Below, in pieces: positions 1-13,823 of a stretch of 64,000 nucleotides of DNA. How positions within the stretch are numbered: the stretch's first letter is position 1; each line of letters opens with the position of its first letter. This stretch comes from Pogonophryne albipinna (taxonomy: Eukaryota; Chordata; Actinopteri; Perciformes; Artedidraconidae). The notes beneath the pieces were generated by a model. That model saw only the letters and a program-made list of their open reading frames with translations. It was not told the origin of the DNA and searched no databases. The position numbers and the translations under genes are program-made. The stretch spans positions 3,446,793-3,510,792 of the forward strand of contig CM053244.1 in the NCBI GenBank assembly GCA_028583405.1, read 5' to 3'.

Positions 1-191
1 TACGTCACTGTCATCCGAGGGAATCCCCAACACGTGACGTAACAGTCATATGGGCGATACCGCTCCCAGCCTCTCCCCCAAAATAAACTCAGGCTACCAA
101 TTAGCCACGAACACAGGCTAACTCAGGTACAGCTAACGCCACACCAACCCAACTAACTCCCGGTTCCTACTCACGATAGACAAGGCCCCAG

Positions 192-510
192 TTGTTATGA
201 CCGGCCCGTTGGCCACAACAGAACAACCAGGAGAGACGCTCAAAGTTTCCAACAATCTCCGCACTTTATTCGGCAACACCAAAAACAGCAGAGGGTGGAT
301 GAGGGGAAAGGATCACGGTCAGTTCCTCCGCAGCAGGCTTGGAGAGAGTCATGACAGGCCGGTGACTCCGGGCAGCTGGGCTTAAGTAGCACCTCCGGCC
401 AGGTGTCCCCGATCACGCTGATTGGCCTCTTCAGCTCCACCCCATCGCAGGACCTGCAACATTCACACACACTCACAGGCCCCAGGCTCTGGGGCCGTCA
501 CATTGGTAAA
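192..510. repeat. Possible short non-autonomous DNA element
   Basis: The block opens with TGTTATGACCGGCCC and closes with a roughly inverted GGGGCCGTCACA. The interior is GC-rich and has the look of a short dispersed teleost element. I see no coding sequence. The terminal match is imperfect and no target duplication is clear, so the call is weak. Bases 1-191 hold nothing I recognise. Confidence 0.25.
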
Positions 511-623
511 TTGGGCGGTGAATAAACCAGGGACCTTTTGGTCTGCGCGTTCAGATGTTAACCGAAGGATTGGTGGTTCCATCCCACCAACATCTGTGCT
601 TAAACTACCCATATGTTTACGCA

Positions 624-2515
624 AGGCAAGGCAAGTTTATTTATATAGCACCTTTCAACACAAGGCAATTCAAAGTGCTTTACAAAAAATGAAAGACATT
701 AAGAAAATGGCATTTAAAATCAGTCATTAAAAAGAAAAGCGAATAAAATAAACATTAAAAGAAAAAATACATGGATAAAAGTTACAGTGCAGTCTAAGAT
801 GTGAATAGTTCAATTAAAAGCAGCGACAAAAAGAAAAGTCTTCTTGCTGGATTTAAAAGTAGTCAGAGTTTCAGCGGACCTGCACGTTTCTGGGAGTTTG
901 TTCCAGATATTTGGAGCATAATAACTAAACGCTGCTTCTCCATGTTTAGTTCTGACTCTGGGGACAGAAAGCTGACCAGTCCCTGAAGACCTGAGAGATC
1001 TGGATGGTTCATCATTTAGCAGGATGTCAGAAATGTATTTTGGGCCTAAACCATTCAGTGCTTTATAAACCAGCAGCAGTATTTTGAAATCTATTCTTTG
1101 TCACACAGGAAGCCAGTGTAAAGACTTCAGAACAGGAGTGATGTGATCCACTTTCTTAGTGTTAGTGAGGACTCGAGCAGCGGCGTTCTGAATCAGCTGC
1201 AGCTTTCTAATAGATGTTTTAGTGAGACCTGTGAAGACACCATTGCAGTAGTCCAGTCTACTGAAGATAAAAGCATGGACAAGTTTTTCCAAATCCTGCT
1301 GTGACATTAGTCTTTTAATCCTAGATATATTCTTTAGGTGATAGTAGGCTGATTTAGTAACTGTTTTAATGTGACTGTTGAAACTCAGGTCAGAGTCCAT
1401 GACTACACCTAGATTTCTGGCTTTATCTGTTGTTTTGAACATTGCAGACTGAAGCTCAGCGCTAACTTTTATACGTTCTGCCTTGGCTCCAAAAACCATT
1501 ACCTCAGTTTTATCTTTGTTTAATTGGAGAAAGTTCTGACACATCCAGTCATTGATTTGTTCAATGCACTTACTCAGTGTTACTGGTGAAATGGTTACGT
1601 ACATTTGTGTGTCATCCGCATAGCTATGGTAACTTATTTTGTTGTTCTTCATTATCTGAGCCAGTGGTAGCATGTAGACGTTAAAGAGAAGAGGCCCCAA
1701 GATGGAGCCTTGAGGAACCCCATATGTCATATTTGTCAACTCAGATGTGTATTTACCAATAGAAACAAAGTTGTTTCTGTCCTTTAAGTAGGATTCAAAC
1801 CAATTTAGAACTGTTTCCGAAAGTCCCACCCAGTTTTCCAGTCGGTCTAGTAATATGTTGTGGTCAACAGTGTCAAACGCAGCACTGAGATCTAATAATA
1901 CTAACACTGAAGTTCTGCCACTGTCTGTTTTAGTGGATGTCATTAAAGACCTTTACAAGAGCAGTCTCAGTGCTGTGGTTTGGACGAAAACCTGACTGGA
2001 ACACATCCAAACAGTTATTTAAATGCAAGAAATTACTCATCTGTTGAAAAACAACTTTTTCAATGATTTTACCTAGAAATGGGAGGTTTGATATGGGCCT
2101 GTAATTGTTCATTACTGAAGCATCTAGATTATTCTTTTTAAGAGCGGTTTAATGACTGCAGTTTTCAGGGCCTGTGGGAAAATACCTGAGTGACGAGACT
2201 TGTTTACTATATGAAGTAGATCTGAGGCCATGCAAGGCAAAACATCTTTGAAAAACCCTGTTGGAATAATATCAAGGCAGCAGGAGGAGGATTTCAGCAG
2301 TTGAATAATGTCCTCTAGGTTTTTATCATTAATCTGATGGAATTGTGTCATGGTGTTTGAATTGATGTTAAGTGGACACAGAGACAACACATTTGCTTTA
2401 CCTGATGCAGAGGCACTGACGGCTTGTCTGATGTTCTGAATGTTGTCAGTGAAAAAGGCAAAATCATTGCACGCCCTGGTGGATAGAAATTCAGAGGCTA
2501 CTGACACTGGGGGGT
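624..2515 (-). mobile_element. L2-clade LINE, 5'-truncated (copy 1)
   Basis: A non-LTR retrotransposon on the minus strand. Its 3' end lies at the low coordinate and finishes in short CTTGC repeats after the sequence TATATAAATAAACTTGC, the usual tail of teleost L2 elements. Homology to an L2-type reverse transcriptase runs up to about 2510 and then stops, so the 5' part (endonuclease and N-terminus) is missing, as expected from incomplete reverse transcription. A second copy at 30052-31511 is nearly identical over the shared part. No target duplication is evident. Confidence 0.88.
1020..2507 (-). pseudogene. L2 reverse transcriptase, broken
   Basis: Decayed reverse-transcriptase gene of the L2 copy above, read from high to low coordinates. 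Visible pieces in order: the pre-RT segment with CCLDIIPTGF near 2260, NNYRPISNLPF near 2100, LLDLSAAFDTVDHN near 1870, GVPQGSILGPLL near 1700, and the catalytic YADDTQ near 1620. Frame breaks fall near 2115 and 1940, and a TGA replaces a codon near 1100 where copy 2 is open. An 18-base gap after the YADD region relative to copy 2 removes six codons. It cannot make a full protein. Confidence 0.85.
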
Positions 2516-3930
<1,415 letters not shown>

Positions 3931-4525
3931 AGGTCCCATGTCATGCTCCTCTGGTTCTGACCCGTCCCCTTGTGTTCTGTAGCTTCTGCATGTGAACGCT
4001 CTGCAGAGTCACAAACCCTCAAAGTGCACCCTGTAGCGAGTAACACTCTAACTCAGAGAAGACCTGTCTGTGCTGCCCCAGAACGCCTCGTTGGACATTT
4101 CTCTTTTTCTTCCGGGTACAGTGACGTGCCCATACCCAAATGGACCAATCCGCGGAGCCGTTACGTTAAGCCTCACACTCAATCTTTTCTCAGCTGCAGC
4201 TCCGCCGATTTCTCCTCCCTGAGACGGCGGGACGCGGCGAGGCTGTGAGTCGGTATGTGAGCACACACACACAAACTCCCAGCCAGGCTGTGTGTGCGTG
4301 TGTGTGTGTTCGGGCTGGGTTTCGCTGTGTCTCGCAGATGGCCACTGGGCTCACAGGGAGGGGGGGGGGGAGCTCCAACAAGCCGTGTAGGACAAAGAGT
4401 GAATACACAGACTATACAGAGATGCTGTGAGAAACCAATGTGAGTTTGGAACATTGAACAATGTAAATCTATTCTAGCAGACCTCAACAATGGAACTATG
4501 ATCAGTAGAAATGGCCGTGGGACCT
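3931..4525. mobile_element. TTAA-target non-autonomous DNA transposon (copy A)
   Basis: The left end is AGGTCCCATGTCATG and the right end GTGGGACCT, flanked by GTAA on the left and TTAA on the right. The left flank looks like a mutated TTAA duplication. A related, better preserved copy lies at 44796-45580 and a fragment lies inverted at 37645-37785. There is no transposase. TTAA targets are typical of piggyBac and Kolobok transposons; I cannot tell which mobilised this family. Confidence 0.75.
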
Positions 4526-7500
4526 TTAAGTTATTTTAACCCAAACCAAGTTCTGTTCCTGGATTTATCCAAGAACTTCTGTTAAACTACGTTTTGAAAT
4601 GTGTTGGACTCAAGGAATTTGAGCTATAACTAGCTTAGAAATATAGGGTTGTAGTAGTTTGAGTAGCTGACAGTTGTTTGTAGTGTTTGGCTCCAGTGTG
4701 TCTGCCTGTTCTTTGCTGTTCTTCCTGAATTTGGTTTGAAATGACATTTTATTATATTAGAATGTAATTTCAAACTAAAATACAGGCTATACTATGGATT
4801 TTGTTCTGAAGCAACACCATATTTCTCCCTTCTGTGTACTGATCTGTTCTCACAAGAGAGCAAAGCACATTTCACTCAACTGCAGATCGAGCTGAATAAT
4901 TACATTTCTGTTTAATTGGATCTCGAGTCCACAATGTTTGGAATGACTACGTATACAGATGAGTTTACCGAATGTCAGGTCATAAAGCCTTGTGGTAAAG
5001 AAAATACAAAGGGAAATGGCCCACTCCTCACTGATGGCATTGGACAGAAATCTTTTTTTTGGATCTGAAATAAAGGAAACTTTACATAAATTGCTAGCTC
5101 CATCATTTGAAGATTCCTCCCAGTAATATGAGGTAGTGTATTTTCCACACAGCAGGACCCATCCCTACCAGCATAGCACACGCAGTGAGTGAGTTGATTT
5201 GCAGGTGGGTGTCAGAGTTTCATTACCAAAGGAATTCAAAGAGGTGTCTGCTCAGCAGCAGCCTGAGACAAGAGGCATGATGGATGGATGGGGAAGAACA
5301 TCGGGAGAGAAGGGACTGGAATAAGGCAGGGGTGGGCGCTACAGAAAAGTAAGGTAGAAGGGATGGAAAGTGTAAGAGAAGGTAACCTGTGTTATTGCCA
5401 GTAATGGAAGTGTGTTGATAAAAAGGTGAGCCAGTGAATGAAGCCTCTTTTGGGCTGAAGATGAATTGAAACCCCGACAAGTCCTCCAGAAATGGAAAAT
5501 GTAATGACTTGTTGGGATTGACAGGGAGCAGAGAATGGCTACACTTTCCTGGGGTTCATGTTCTCTGCTGTCATGAACGTGTTCAGCAAAGACAGCACGG
5601 GGGAGCTTTTCACTGTCACTGGGTGAACATTGGAAAAAGCAGAGATAACGGGTACACATTGTCACAGAAGCCATGTATTGACTCTGGTACGAATAGAAGA
5701 GACATTGTGTATTGATGGTGAGGCTTCTTGTTAACAAGGTCAGCACTTAATGTATTGACTCTGATGTGCTGCAGAGATTTAAGATCACATGGGAGAGTTC
5801 TGTGTATTGTTATTGTGAATTTGAATAATGGCACATTCCCAACAAAGGTGTAGGACATTTTTAAAGAGACATATGTATTGGAATTCACTTTGTGCTAAGG
5901 CAATTAGCACCAGACAAAGATACCATGCCTGTTTTTACTTCCTGATCTTGTGTTTTCCCACCTGGTTTGATGTTGTTAGTTTACCACGTTCCCCATTAGC
6001 CCTGCAACAACCTGCCTTTCTGTACACCTGCACATCATGCCCTCATTAGCTTTGCTTCTGTTGATGTCCTTATTTATATCTTAAAAACAGCGCATCCTAA
6101 GAAGTGGTTAAATGAGACTACTCAATGTCATCATGAGTACATGGCTAGCTTATCAGTGTTGCCGTGAAGTCGTACGATAGTCATTTAGTTTGTTCATAGC
6201 CTAACGTTTGCACATACAAAGCATGTTAGTATCAAAAGCAGGGGTTTGTCACAGATCAGATAAATCCCTAAATCCAATGGAACATATAATCAAGGGAGCC
6301 TTTGCGATGCTTACTGGGGTCGGCCTACAGAAATGTGTCATAACTGTGTTTTATAGTCTTGTTGTGGTACAGTTGCTTCCATCATGAGACTGCATATCTT
6401 TCCCAGTCTCTGTGACCCCTCCAACTCATGTGAGAGTTCTAGACTCAGACAGTAAAGACGTATTCGACTGAAAGCTGGCAGTCTCCAGTCACCTAGCAAC
6501 AACAGTCCTAAACCTGCACAATACACAATGCTGCGCAGGTTCCCACGACAGAATGGATGCAGAGAAGCCGGCATTGTTCAGCCTCCAGTCTGAGCTCTGT
6601 TTGTTAAAAGGAAGCAATCCCTTCCCCTCTCCTCTCTGTCTGCCTCTCTGTTTCTCATCCAGCCTCGCTCTGAATGGGTAGAGGAGCCATTCAGCAGATG
6701 CTTGTTGACTGTGCAGTGCAAAGAGTAGCTTCACAATGTCACTAAATCAGAAAACGTTGACAGTCAAGTCTTTTTCAAACGGCTGTGTGATCCAGAGAGT
6801 GGTCCCATTTTCTTGTCATTTTAAAATGTTATATTTAATTAAGGGTCATTTCCAAAACGGCAAGCAAATCTTTATCTTCAATGACTAGGCTTCCACTACC
6901 CACAGTCAGAAAACAAGTTTGAATTTGGTTCTGCATTTTGTCTAAATATGTCTGCTTGCATGAGGCTAATCTCCACCAACGACCACCACATGCAGCAATA
7001 CCCTTATCTGATGATGTGTACTTTGTCGACCTGCTATATTACCATCTTTATTCTATTAGCTTTATTTGTTTCCAGCCTCTCGGTGTGGATCTCCAGAGCC
7101 CACTTCCTGCAGAACATACGCTTTGTCAGCATGCATAATCAAGTTAAGACGTTATATTTTATGCAGCTCCTAAACCTGATTTATTTTCTGTGGGGAAGGA
7201 GTTGTTCTTTCCGAGTCACGCTTTCCCATCATCCATCACTCCTCTGAGCAACTGGCACTTCTGTCTTTCATCAACACGTCTCAATCACTATGTTATTGCA
7301 GCCTAGTGTTCGATCTCCTGAAGCGAGAGAGAGTTTTATGTACATGTTATTCTCGAAGTAGCATTCTAGGCAACATTTGCCCATTACATTTTCTTCTTAC
7401 CAAATGCCACCAGTAGTTTATGTTAATTCCACATACTGTTTAAAAGAGGTGGACGTATCATAATGATGCTTAAAGTTTGGCATTTTGGCCACTGCCATCT

Positions 7501-7845
7501 TGTTTTGATGGAACCATATTTGGCTGTGAGGATGAAGCTGTAGAGGAGCCCAGCAGCGTTACGTACCGTTAGCACACTCACCAGCTAAAGCTAGCACTAG
7601 CCAACTGGCTCTGTAAACTTGTTGCAATTAACATATGACAGAAATTAGGATGCTAAATGGAAAACAGGCGTGTACTGAAAAATGTTTACCGAAAGCAAAC
7701 AGCTGATTCTTAAGAGAGTCTTTGAGTAAAACCCAACGCTAAACAAGGCTGCGGTAGCAACCAACAGTGGACGCAGCTTCTTAACATTTAGCCAATCTAT
7801 TTTACTCAAAGGTGGAACTGCTGTATTGAGACAATAAACTCATTA
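4526..7845. other. No gene recognised (3.3 kb)
   Basis: AT-rich sequence without a credible coding frame or a repeat family I can name. The open frames here are below 140 codons, overlap each other on both strands and carry no motif. Confidence 0.4.
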
Positions 7846-7937
7846 CGAAAAGGCAGAGGTGGCAAGTAGTGCAGTACAAATACTTAGTTACTGAACTTAA
7901 GTTCATTTCTCTGGTATCAGTACTTTACTCCACTACT

Positions 7938-10872
7938 TACCTGTACTTTCTACTTCTTACATGTTGAACACTAATACCTGTACTTTCTACTTCTCACATG
8001 TTGAACACAAATACCTGTACTTTCTACTTCTTACATGTTGAACTCAAATACCTGTACTTTCTACTTCTCACATGTTGAACACAAATACCTGTACTTTCTA
8101 CTTCTTACAAGTTGAACCCAAATACCTGTACTTTCTACTTCTCACATGTTGAACCCAAATACCTGTACTTTCTACTTCTCACATGTTGAACCCAAATACC
8201 TGTACTTTCTACTTCTTACATGTTGAACACAAATACCTGTACTTTCTACTTCTTACATGTTGAACACAAATACCTGTACTTTCTACTTCTTACATGTTGA
8301 ACACAAATACCTGTACTTTCTACTTCTTACATGTTGAACACAAATACCTGTACTTTCTACTTCTTACATGTTGAACCCAAATACCTGTACTTTCTACTTC
8401 TTACATGTTGAACTCAAATACCTGTACTTTCTACTTCTTACATGTTGAACCCAAATACCTGTACTTTCTACTTCTTACATGTTGAACACAAATACCTGTA
8501 CTTTCTACTTCTTACATGTTGAACACAAATACCTGTACTTTCTACTTCTCACATGTTGAACCCAAATACCTGTACTTTCTACTTCTCACATGTTGAACTC
8601 AAATACCTGTACTTTCTATTTCTTACATGTTGAACACAAATACCTGTACTTTCTACTTCTTACATTTTGAACACAAATACCTGTACTTTCTACTTCTTAC
8701 ATGTTGAACCCAAATACCTGTACTTTCTACTTCTTACATGTTGAACTCAAATACCTGTACTTTCTACTTCTTACATGTTGAACCCAAATACCTGTACTTT
8801 CTACTTCTTACATGTTGAACCCAAATACCTGTACTTTCTACTTCTTACATGTTGAACACAAATACCTGTACTTTCTACTTCTTACATGTTGAACTCAAAT
8901 ACCTGTACTTTCTACTTCTTACATGTTGAACTCAAATACCTGTACTTTCTACTTCTTACATGTTGAACTCAAATACCTGTACTTTCTACTTCTTACATGT
9001 TGAACTCAAATACCTGTACTTTCTACTTCTTACATGTTGAACACAAATATCTGTACTTTCTACTTCTTACATGTTGAACCCAAATACCTGTACTTTCTAC
9101 TTCTTACATGTTGAACACAAATACCTGTACTTTCTACTTCTTACATGTTGAACTCAAATACCTGTACTTTCTACTTCTTACATGTTGAACCCAAATACCT
9201 GTACTTTCTACTTCTCACATGTTGAACTCAAATACCTGTACTTTCTACTTCTTACATGTTGAACTCAAATACCTGTACTTTCTACTTCTTACATGTTGAA
9301 CACAAATACCTGTACTTTCTACTTCTTACATGTTGAACTCAAATACCTGTACTTTCTACTTCTTACATGTTGAACCCAAATACCTGTACTTTCTACTTCT
9401 TACATGTTGAACCCAAATACCTGTACTTTCTACTTCTTACATGTTGAACCCAAATACCTGTACTTTCTACTTCTTACATGTTGAACACAAATACCTGTAC
9501 TTTCTACTTCTTACATGTTGAACCCAAATACCTGTACTTTCTACTTCTTACATGTTGAACCCAAATACCTGTACTTTCTACTTCTTACATGTTGAACACA
9601 AATACCTGTACTTTCTACTTCTTACATGTTGAACACAAATACCTGTACTTTCTACTTCTTACATGTTGAACCCAAATACCTGTACTTTCTACTTCTTACA
9701 TGTTGAACTCAAATACCTGTACTTTCTACTTCTTACATGTTGAACACAAATACCTGTACTTTCTACTTCTCACATGTTGAACCCAAATACCTGTACTTTC
9801 TACTTCTCACATGTTGAACTCAAATACCTGTACTTTCTATTTCTTACATGTTGAACACAAATACCTGTACTTTCTACTTCTTACATTTTGAACACAAATA
9901 CCTGTACTTTCTACTTCTTACATGTTGAACCCAAATACCTGTACTTTCTACTTCTTACATGTTGAACTCAAATACCTGTACTTTCTACTTCTTACATGTT
10001 GAACCCAAATACCTGTACTTTCTACTTCTTACATGTTGAACCCAAATACCTGTACTTTCTACTTCTTACATGTTGAACACAAATACCTGTACTTTCTACT
10101 TCTTACATGTTGAACTCAAATACCTGTACTTTCTACTTCTTACATGTTGAACTCAAATACCTGTACTTTCTACTTCTTACATGTTGAACACAAATATCTG
10201 TACTTTCTACTTCTTACATGTTGAACCCAAATACCTGTACTTTCTACTTCTTACATGTTGAACACAAATACCTGTACTTTCTACTTCTTACATGTTGAAC
10301 TCAAATACCTGTACTTTCTACTTCTTACATGTTGAACCCAAATACCTGTACTTTCTACTTCTCACATGTTGAACTCAAATACCTGTACTTTCTACTTCTT
10401 ACATGTTGAACTCAAATACCTGTACTTTCTACTTCTTACATGTTGAACACAAATACCTGTACTTTCTACTTCTTACATGTTGAACTCAAATACCTGTACT
10501 TTCTACTTCTTACATGTTGAACCCAAATACCTGTACTTTCTACTTCTTACATGTTGAACCCAAATACCTGTACTTTCTACTTCTTACATGTTGAACCCAA
10601 ATACCTGTACTTTCTACTTCTTACATGTTGAACACAAATACCTGTACTTTCTACTTCTTACATGTTGAACCCAAATACCTGTACTTTCTACTTCTTACAT
10701 GTTGAACCCAAATACCTGTACTTTCTACTTCTTACATGTTGAACCAAAATACCTGTACTTTCTACGTCTTACATGTTGAACTCAAATACCTGTACTTTCT
10801 ACTTCTTACATGTTGAACTCAAATACCTGTACATTCTACTTGTTACATGTTGAACTCAAATACCTGTACTTT
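7938..10872 (+). repeat. 37-bp minisatellite, left block (79 full units)
   Basis: Units begin TACCTGTACTTTCTACTTCT and end in GAACNCAAA, where N is mostly A, C or T. Unit starts fall at 7938 and 10861, exactly 79 x 37 bases apart, so there is no net length change across the block. The last unit is cut after 12 bases by a LINE insertion. Variants (TTACATG or TCACATG; AACAC, AACCC or AACTC; rare CTATTTC, CATTTTG, TATCTG) make an internal barcode. No spacers are present, so this is not a CRISPR array. Confidence 0.97.
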
Positions 10873-11766
10873 CAATCAATCAATCAATCAATGTATGTTT
10901 ATTTATATAGCCCAATATCACAAATGTTACATTTGTCTCAGTGGACTTCACAGTTTGTACAGAATATCAGTATGACAATGCGACACCCTCTGTCCTTAGA
11001 CCCTCACATCGTACAAGGAAAAACTTCCGAAGAAAACCCACAGTTTTAAAGGGAAAAATGGGAGAAACCTCAGGGAGAGCAACAGAGGAGGGATCCCTCT
11101 CCCAGGACGGACAGACGTGCAATAGATGCCGTGTGTAAATTGAAAAGATAATACATTTGCAACATAGGTAGTCCAAATGTTTGGAAATGCATGTGTGTAT
11201 AATAGGAAGATGAATCCACGAGGATATCCATCCAGGACCTATGATCCAGGACCACAGCCACGACTCAAGATCCAGGGCTCGCGATGTAGGACACAGGACC
11301 GCAGGATCATCCATGACTCCGGATCCCAGCGTATATAGACACCAAAAAGAAAGAAATTTGGGGAAGCTGGGTTAATCGGAACATGAGAGTACACAGGTAT
11401 AGACAGAGAGAAGGAAGAAGTAAGATGTCCCCCGACAAACTAAGCCTATATCAGCAAAACTAGGGGCTGAATCTAATCAGCCCTAACTATAAGCTTTATC
11501 AAAAAGGAAGGTCTTAAGCGCACTCTTAAAAACGGATAGGGTGTCTGCCGCCCGAACACAAACTGGAAGCTGATTCCACAAATGTGGAGCTTGATAAGAA
11601 AAGGCTCTGGCTCCCATTGTACTTTTAGAGACTCTAGGAACAACCAACAACCCTGCATTCTTGGAACGCAATGCCCTAGTAGGACAGTAGGGTATAATGA
11701 GTTCTTTAAGGTAAGATGGCGCCTGCCCATTAAGGGCTTTGTAGGCGAGAAGAAGAATTTTAAATT
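10873..11766 (-). mobile_element. L2-like LINE 3' fragment inserted in the minisatellite
   Basis: On the minus strand the element ends in TTGA repeats (seen as TCAATCAATCAA on the plus strand at about 10872-10891), after a 3' UTR with the GGGATCCCTCTCCCAGGACG motif of a widespread teleost LINE. The upstream part (minus, 11483-11671) encodes the last 60 or so residues of a reverse transcriptase, including APHLWNQLPVCVRAADT and LKTFLFDKAY, similar in layout to the C-terminus of the L2 copy at 30052-31511. It is heavily 5'-truncated. The broken 37-bp unit resumes exactly: 12 bases to the left plus 25 to the right. Confidence 0.85.
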
Positions 11767-12595
11767 CTACTTCTCACATGTTGAACCCAAATACCTGTAC
11801 TCTCTACTTCTTACATGTTGAACCCAAATACCTGTACTTTCTACTTCTTACATGTTGAACTCAAATACCTGTACTTTCTACTTCTTACATGTTGAACTCA
11901 AATACCTGTACTTTCTACTTCTTACATGTTGAACCCAAATACCTGTACTTTCTACTTCTTACATGTTGAACACAAATACCTGTACTTTCTACTTCTTACA
12001 TGCTGAACCCAAATACCTGTACTTTCTACTTCTTACATGTTGAACTCAAATACCTGTACTTTCTACTTCTCACAAGTTGAACCCAAATACCTGTACTTTC
12101 TACTTCTTACATGTTGAACTCAAATACCTGTACTTTCTACTTCTTACATGTTGAACCCAAATACCTGTACTTTCTACTCCTCACATGTTGAACTCAAATA
12201 CCTGTACTTTCTACTTCTTACATGTTGAACTCAAATACCTGTACTTTCTACTTCTTACATGTTGAACTCAAATACCTGTACTTTCTACTTCTTACATGTT
12301 GAACACAAATACCTGTACTTTCTACTTCTTACATGTTGAACACAAATACCTGTACTTTCTACTTCTTACATGTTGAACCCAAATACCTGTACTTTCTACT
12401 TCTTACATGTTGAACACAAATACCTGTACTTTCTACTTCTCACATGTTGAACACAAATACCTGTACTTTCTACTTCTTACATGTTGAACCCAAATACCTG
12501 AACTTTCTACTTCTTACATGTTGAACTCAAATACCTGTACTTTCTACTTCTTACATGTTGAACCCAAATACCTGTACTTTCTACTTCTCACATTT
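11767..12595 (+). repeat. 37-bp minisatellite, right block (21 full units)
   Basis: Continuation of the same array after the LINE. It first completes the interrupted unit (25 bases), then has unit starts from 11792 to 12569, exactly 21 x 37 bases, and ends in a partial unit that fades into the right arm of the hAT-type element. Together with the left block there are 101 complete units, counting the split one. Confidence 0.95.
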
Positions 12596-13008
12596 TCCAA
12601 ACAGCTGGTTCCTTTAGTCTGAATGTGTGTTTGGTGGCGTGATCATTATTCTTTAGAGTCATTGCGTGCCTATTGATTTGAACACGATCCATGTATCCAT
12701 CATTTCCTGGTCTTCTCTAAAGAAGAGGGACCAATGGAAACGTTGTCATGTTGCCGTTGTTCAGCATGGAAACATTCATTAGCTAACAATGACATTATTG
12801 TTCTATTAATATAAAGGGAGGTCAGGTACTCTTTAAAGCAGCTGCTAGTTATGGGTACTTTTTACTGAAGTACACTTCAAAGTTCTTTACTTTGACTTGA
12901 GGAAAGAAGTTTAGTCAGTACTTCTACTTTCACCAGAGTATTTTTAAACACCAGTATCTGTACTTCTACTTGAGTAAAGGATGTGCTTTTGCCATCTCTG
13001 GGAAAAGG

Positions 13009-13190
13009 ATGCTCAGTTGGTAGAGCTGGTGGCCCATTCACCTGGGGTTTGGTCCCCAAGTGGCGGACTCAGGCTCAGTTCCGGCCCGGGGCCATTTGCC
13101 ATGTGCCGTCCCCTCTGTCTCCCCGCTCCCTCTGGCTCTACAATAGAGTGACTGGTTTCCCAAAAAGATATTTAAAAAAAGGATTACTTA
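13009..13190 (+). mobile_element. tRNA-derived SINE
   Basis: It starts with a tRNA-like head containing an A-box-like GCTCAGTTGGTAGAG, followed by a B-box-like CTCAGTTCCGGCCCG and the pyrimidine-rich body CCCCTCTGTCTCCCCGCTCCC typical of a common teleost SINE. It lies immediately right of the hAT-type element's target duplication. RNA polymerase III would transcribe a live copy; this one looks diverged. The 3' boundary is approximate. Confidence 0.6.
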
Positions 13191-13350
13191 AGTAATATGT
13201 CAAATTACAAATAAGGTTCTCATCATAGAACCTAAATAAACTGACTTCTTTTTGCAACAAGTCGTGCTGCTTCCTGCTGGCCGTTACAAAGCGATTAAGG
13301 CACTTCCACATCGGCTGCACATCAGCTATAACCTTTTTATTGATGACCTT

Positions 13351-13818
13351 TGTAAGGGAAACATCTGCAGCAATGGAGAGTCAGGACTCAGAGAGACACG
13401 AGGAGAGTTGGAGCTTTGATGTCAAACACTGGTAGTTTATTACAAGTCAACGGCCGGAGAATTCATATCACAAGTCACACAGTCAAAGGTTCTGACTGCA
13501 CGGGTGGTTTGCCATGTCAAATCTGATCAGCCTCACATCTTGGTAGACCTTCAACCCACATATTGGGGATGGGCGTAAACCATGGCGTAAACACATTTGC
13601 AGAGGAGATGTCTCTCCCATCTCTGGAGCTTAGAAGCTAGCGTTCTCACACTCGCAAAACCTCCCTATGCCCTGCAGGTCAGGCCGTAAAACCTAGTATC
13701 AACATACGACTGCATCAACACATTCCTTACGGGAGATTAGAAGCAGGGATGGTCGTACATGTCAACACACAAAATAAGGTTAAATGTCTAGAAGTAAAGA
13801 CAGAAATATTCTCTAACA
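13351..13818 (-). mobile_element. Solo LTR with perfect 5-bp target duplication
   Basis: 468 bases beginning TGTAAGGGAA and ending CTCTAACA (TG...CA), flanked by ACCTT at 13346-13350 and again at 13819-13823. An AATAAA signal in GTAATAAACTACC is on the minus strand, which suggests minus orientation. No internal gag-pol sequence is next to it, so it is a solo LTR left by recombination between two LTRs. The family is not identified; it does not obviously match the LTR-like blocks near 33.5 and 63.8 kb. Confidence 0.85.
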
Positions 13819-13823
13819 ACCTT

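Larger units (their letters stand above)
7854..13000. mobile_element. hAT-type non-autonomous element containing a giant minisatellite
   Basis: The left end is CAGAGGTGGCAAGTAGTG and the right end CTTTTGCCATCTCTG, an inverted pair of the form common in teleost hAT-type elements built from ACTT/AAGT motifs. The flanks are CGAAAAGG (7846-7853) and GGAAAAGG (13001-13008), an 8-bp target duplication with one mismatch, as expected for hAT. No transposase is encoded. Almost all of the 5.1 kb interior is a 37-bp tandem array whose unit resembles the element's own subterminal sequence, so the array probably grew inside the element after insertion. Confidence 0.8.

Noticed and set aside
7938..12595. 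A repeat array with regular period, superficially CRISPR-like
   Set aside because: Units are head-to-tail with no unique spacers, the genome is vertebrate and no cas-like gene is present. It is a minisatellite.
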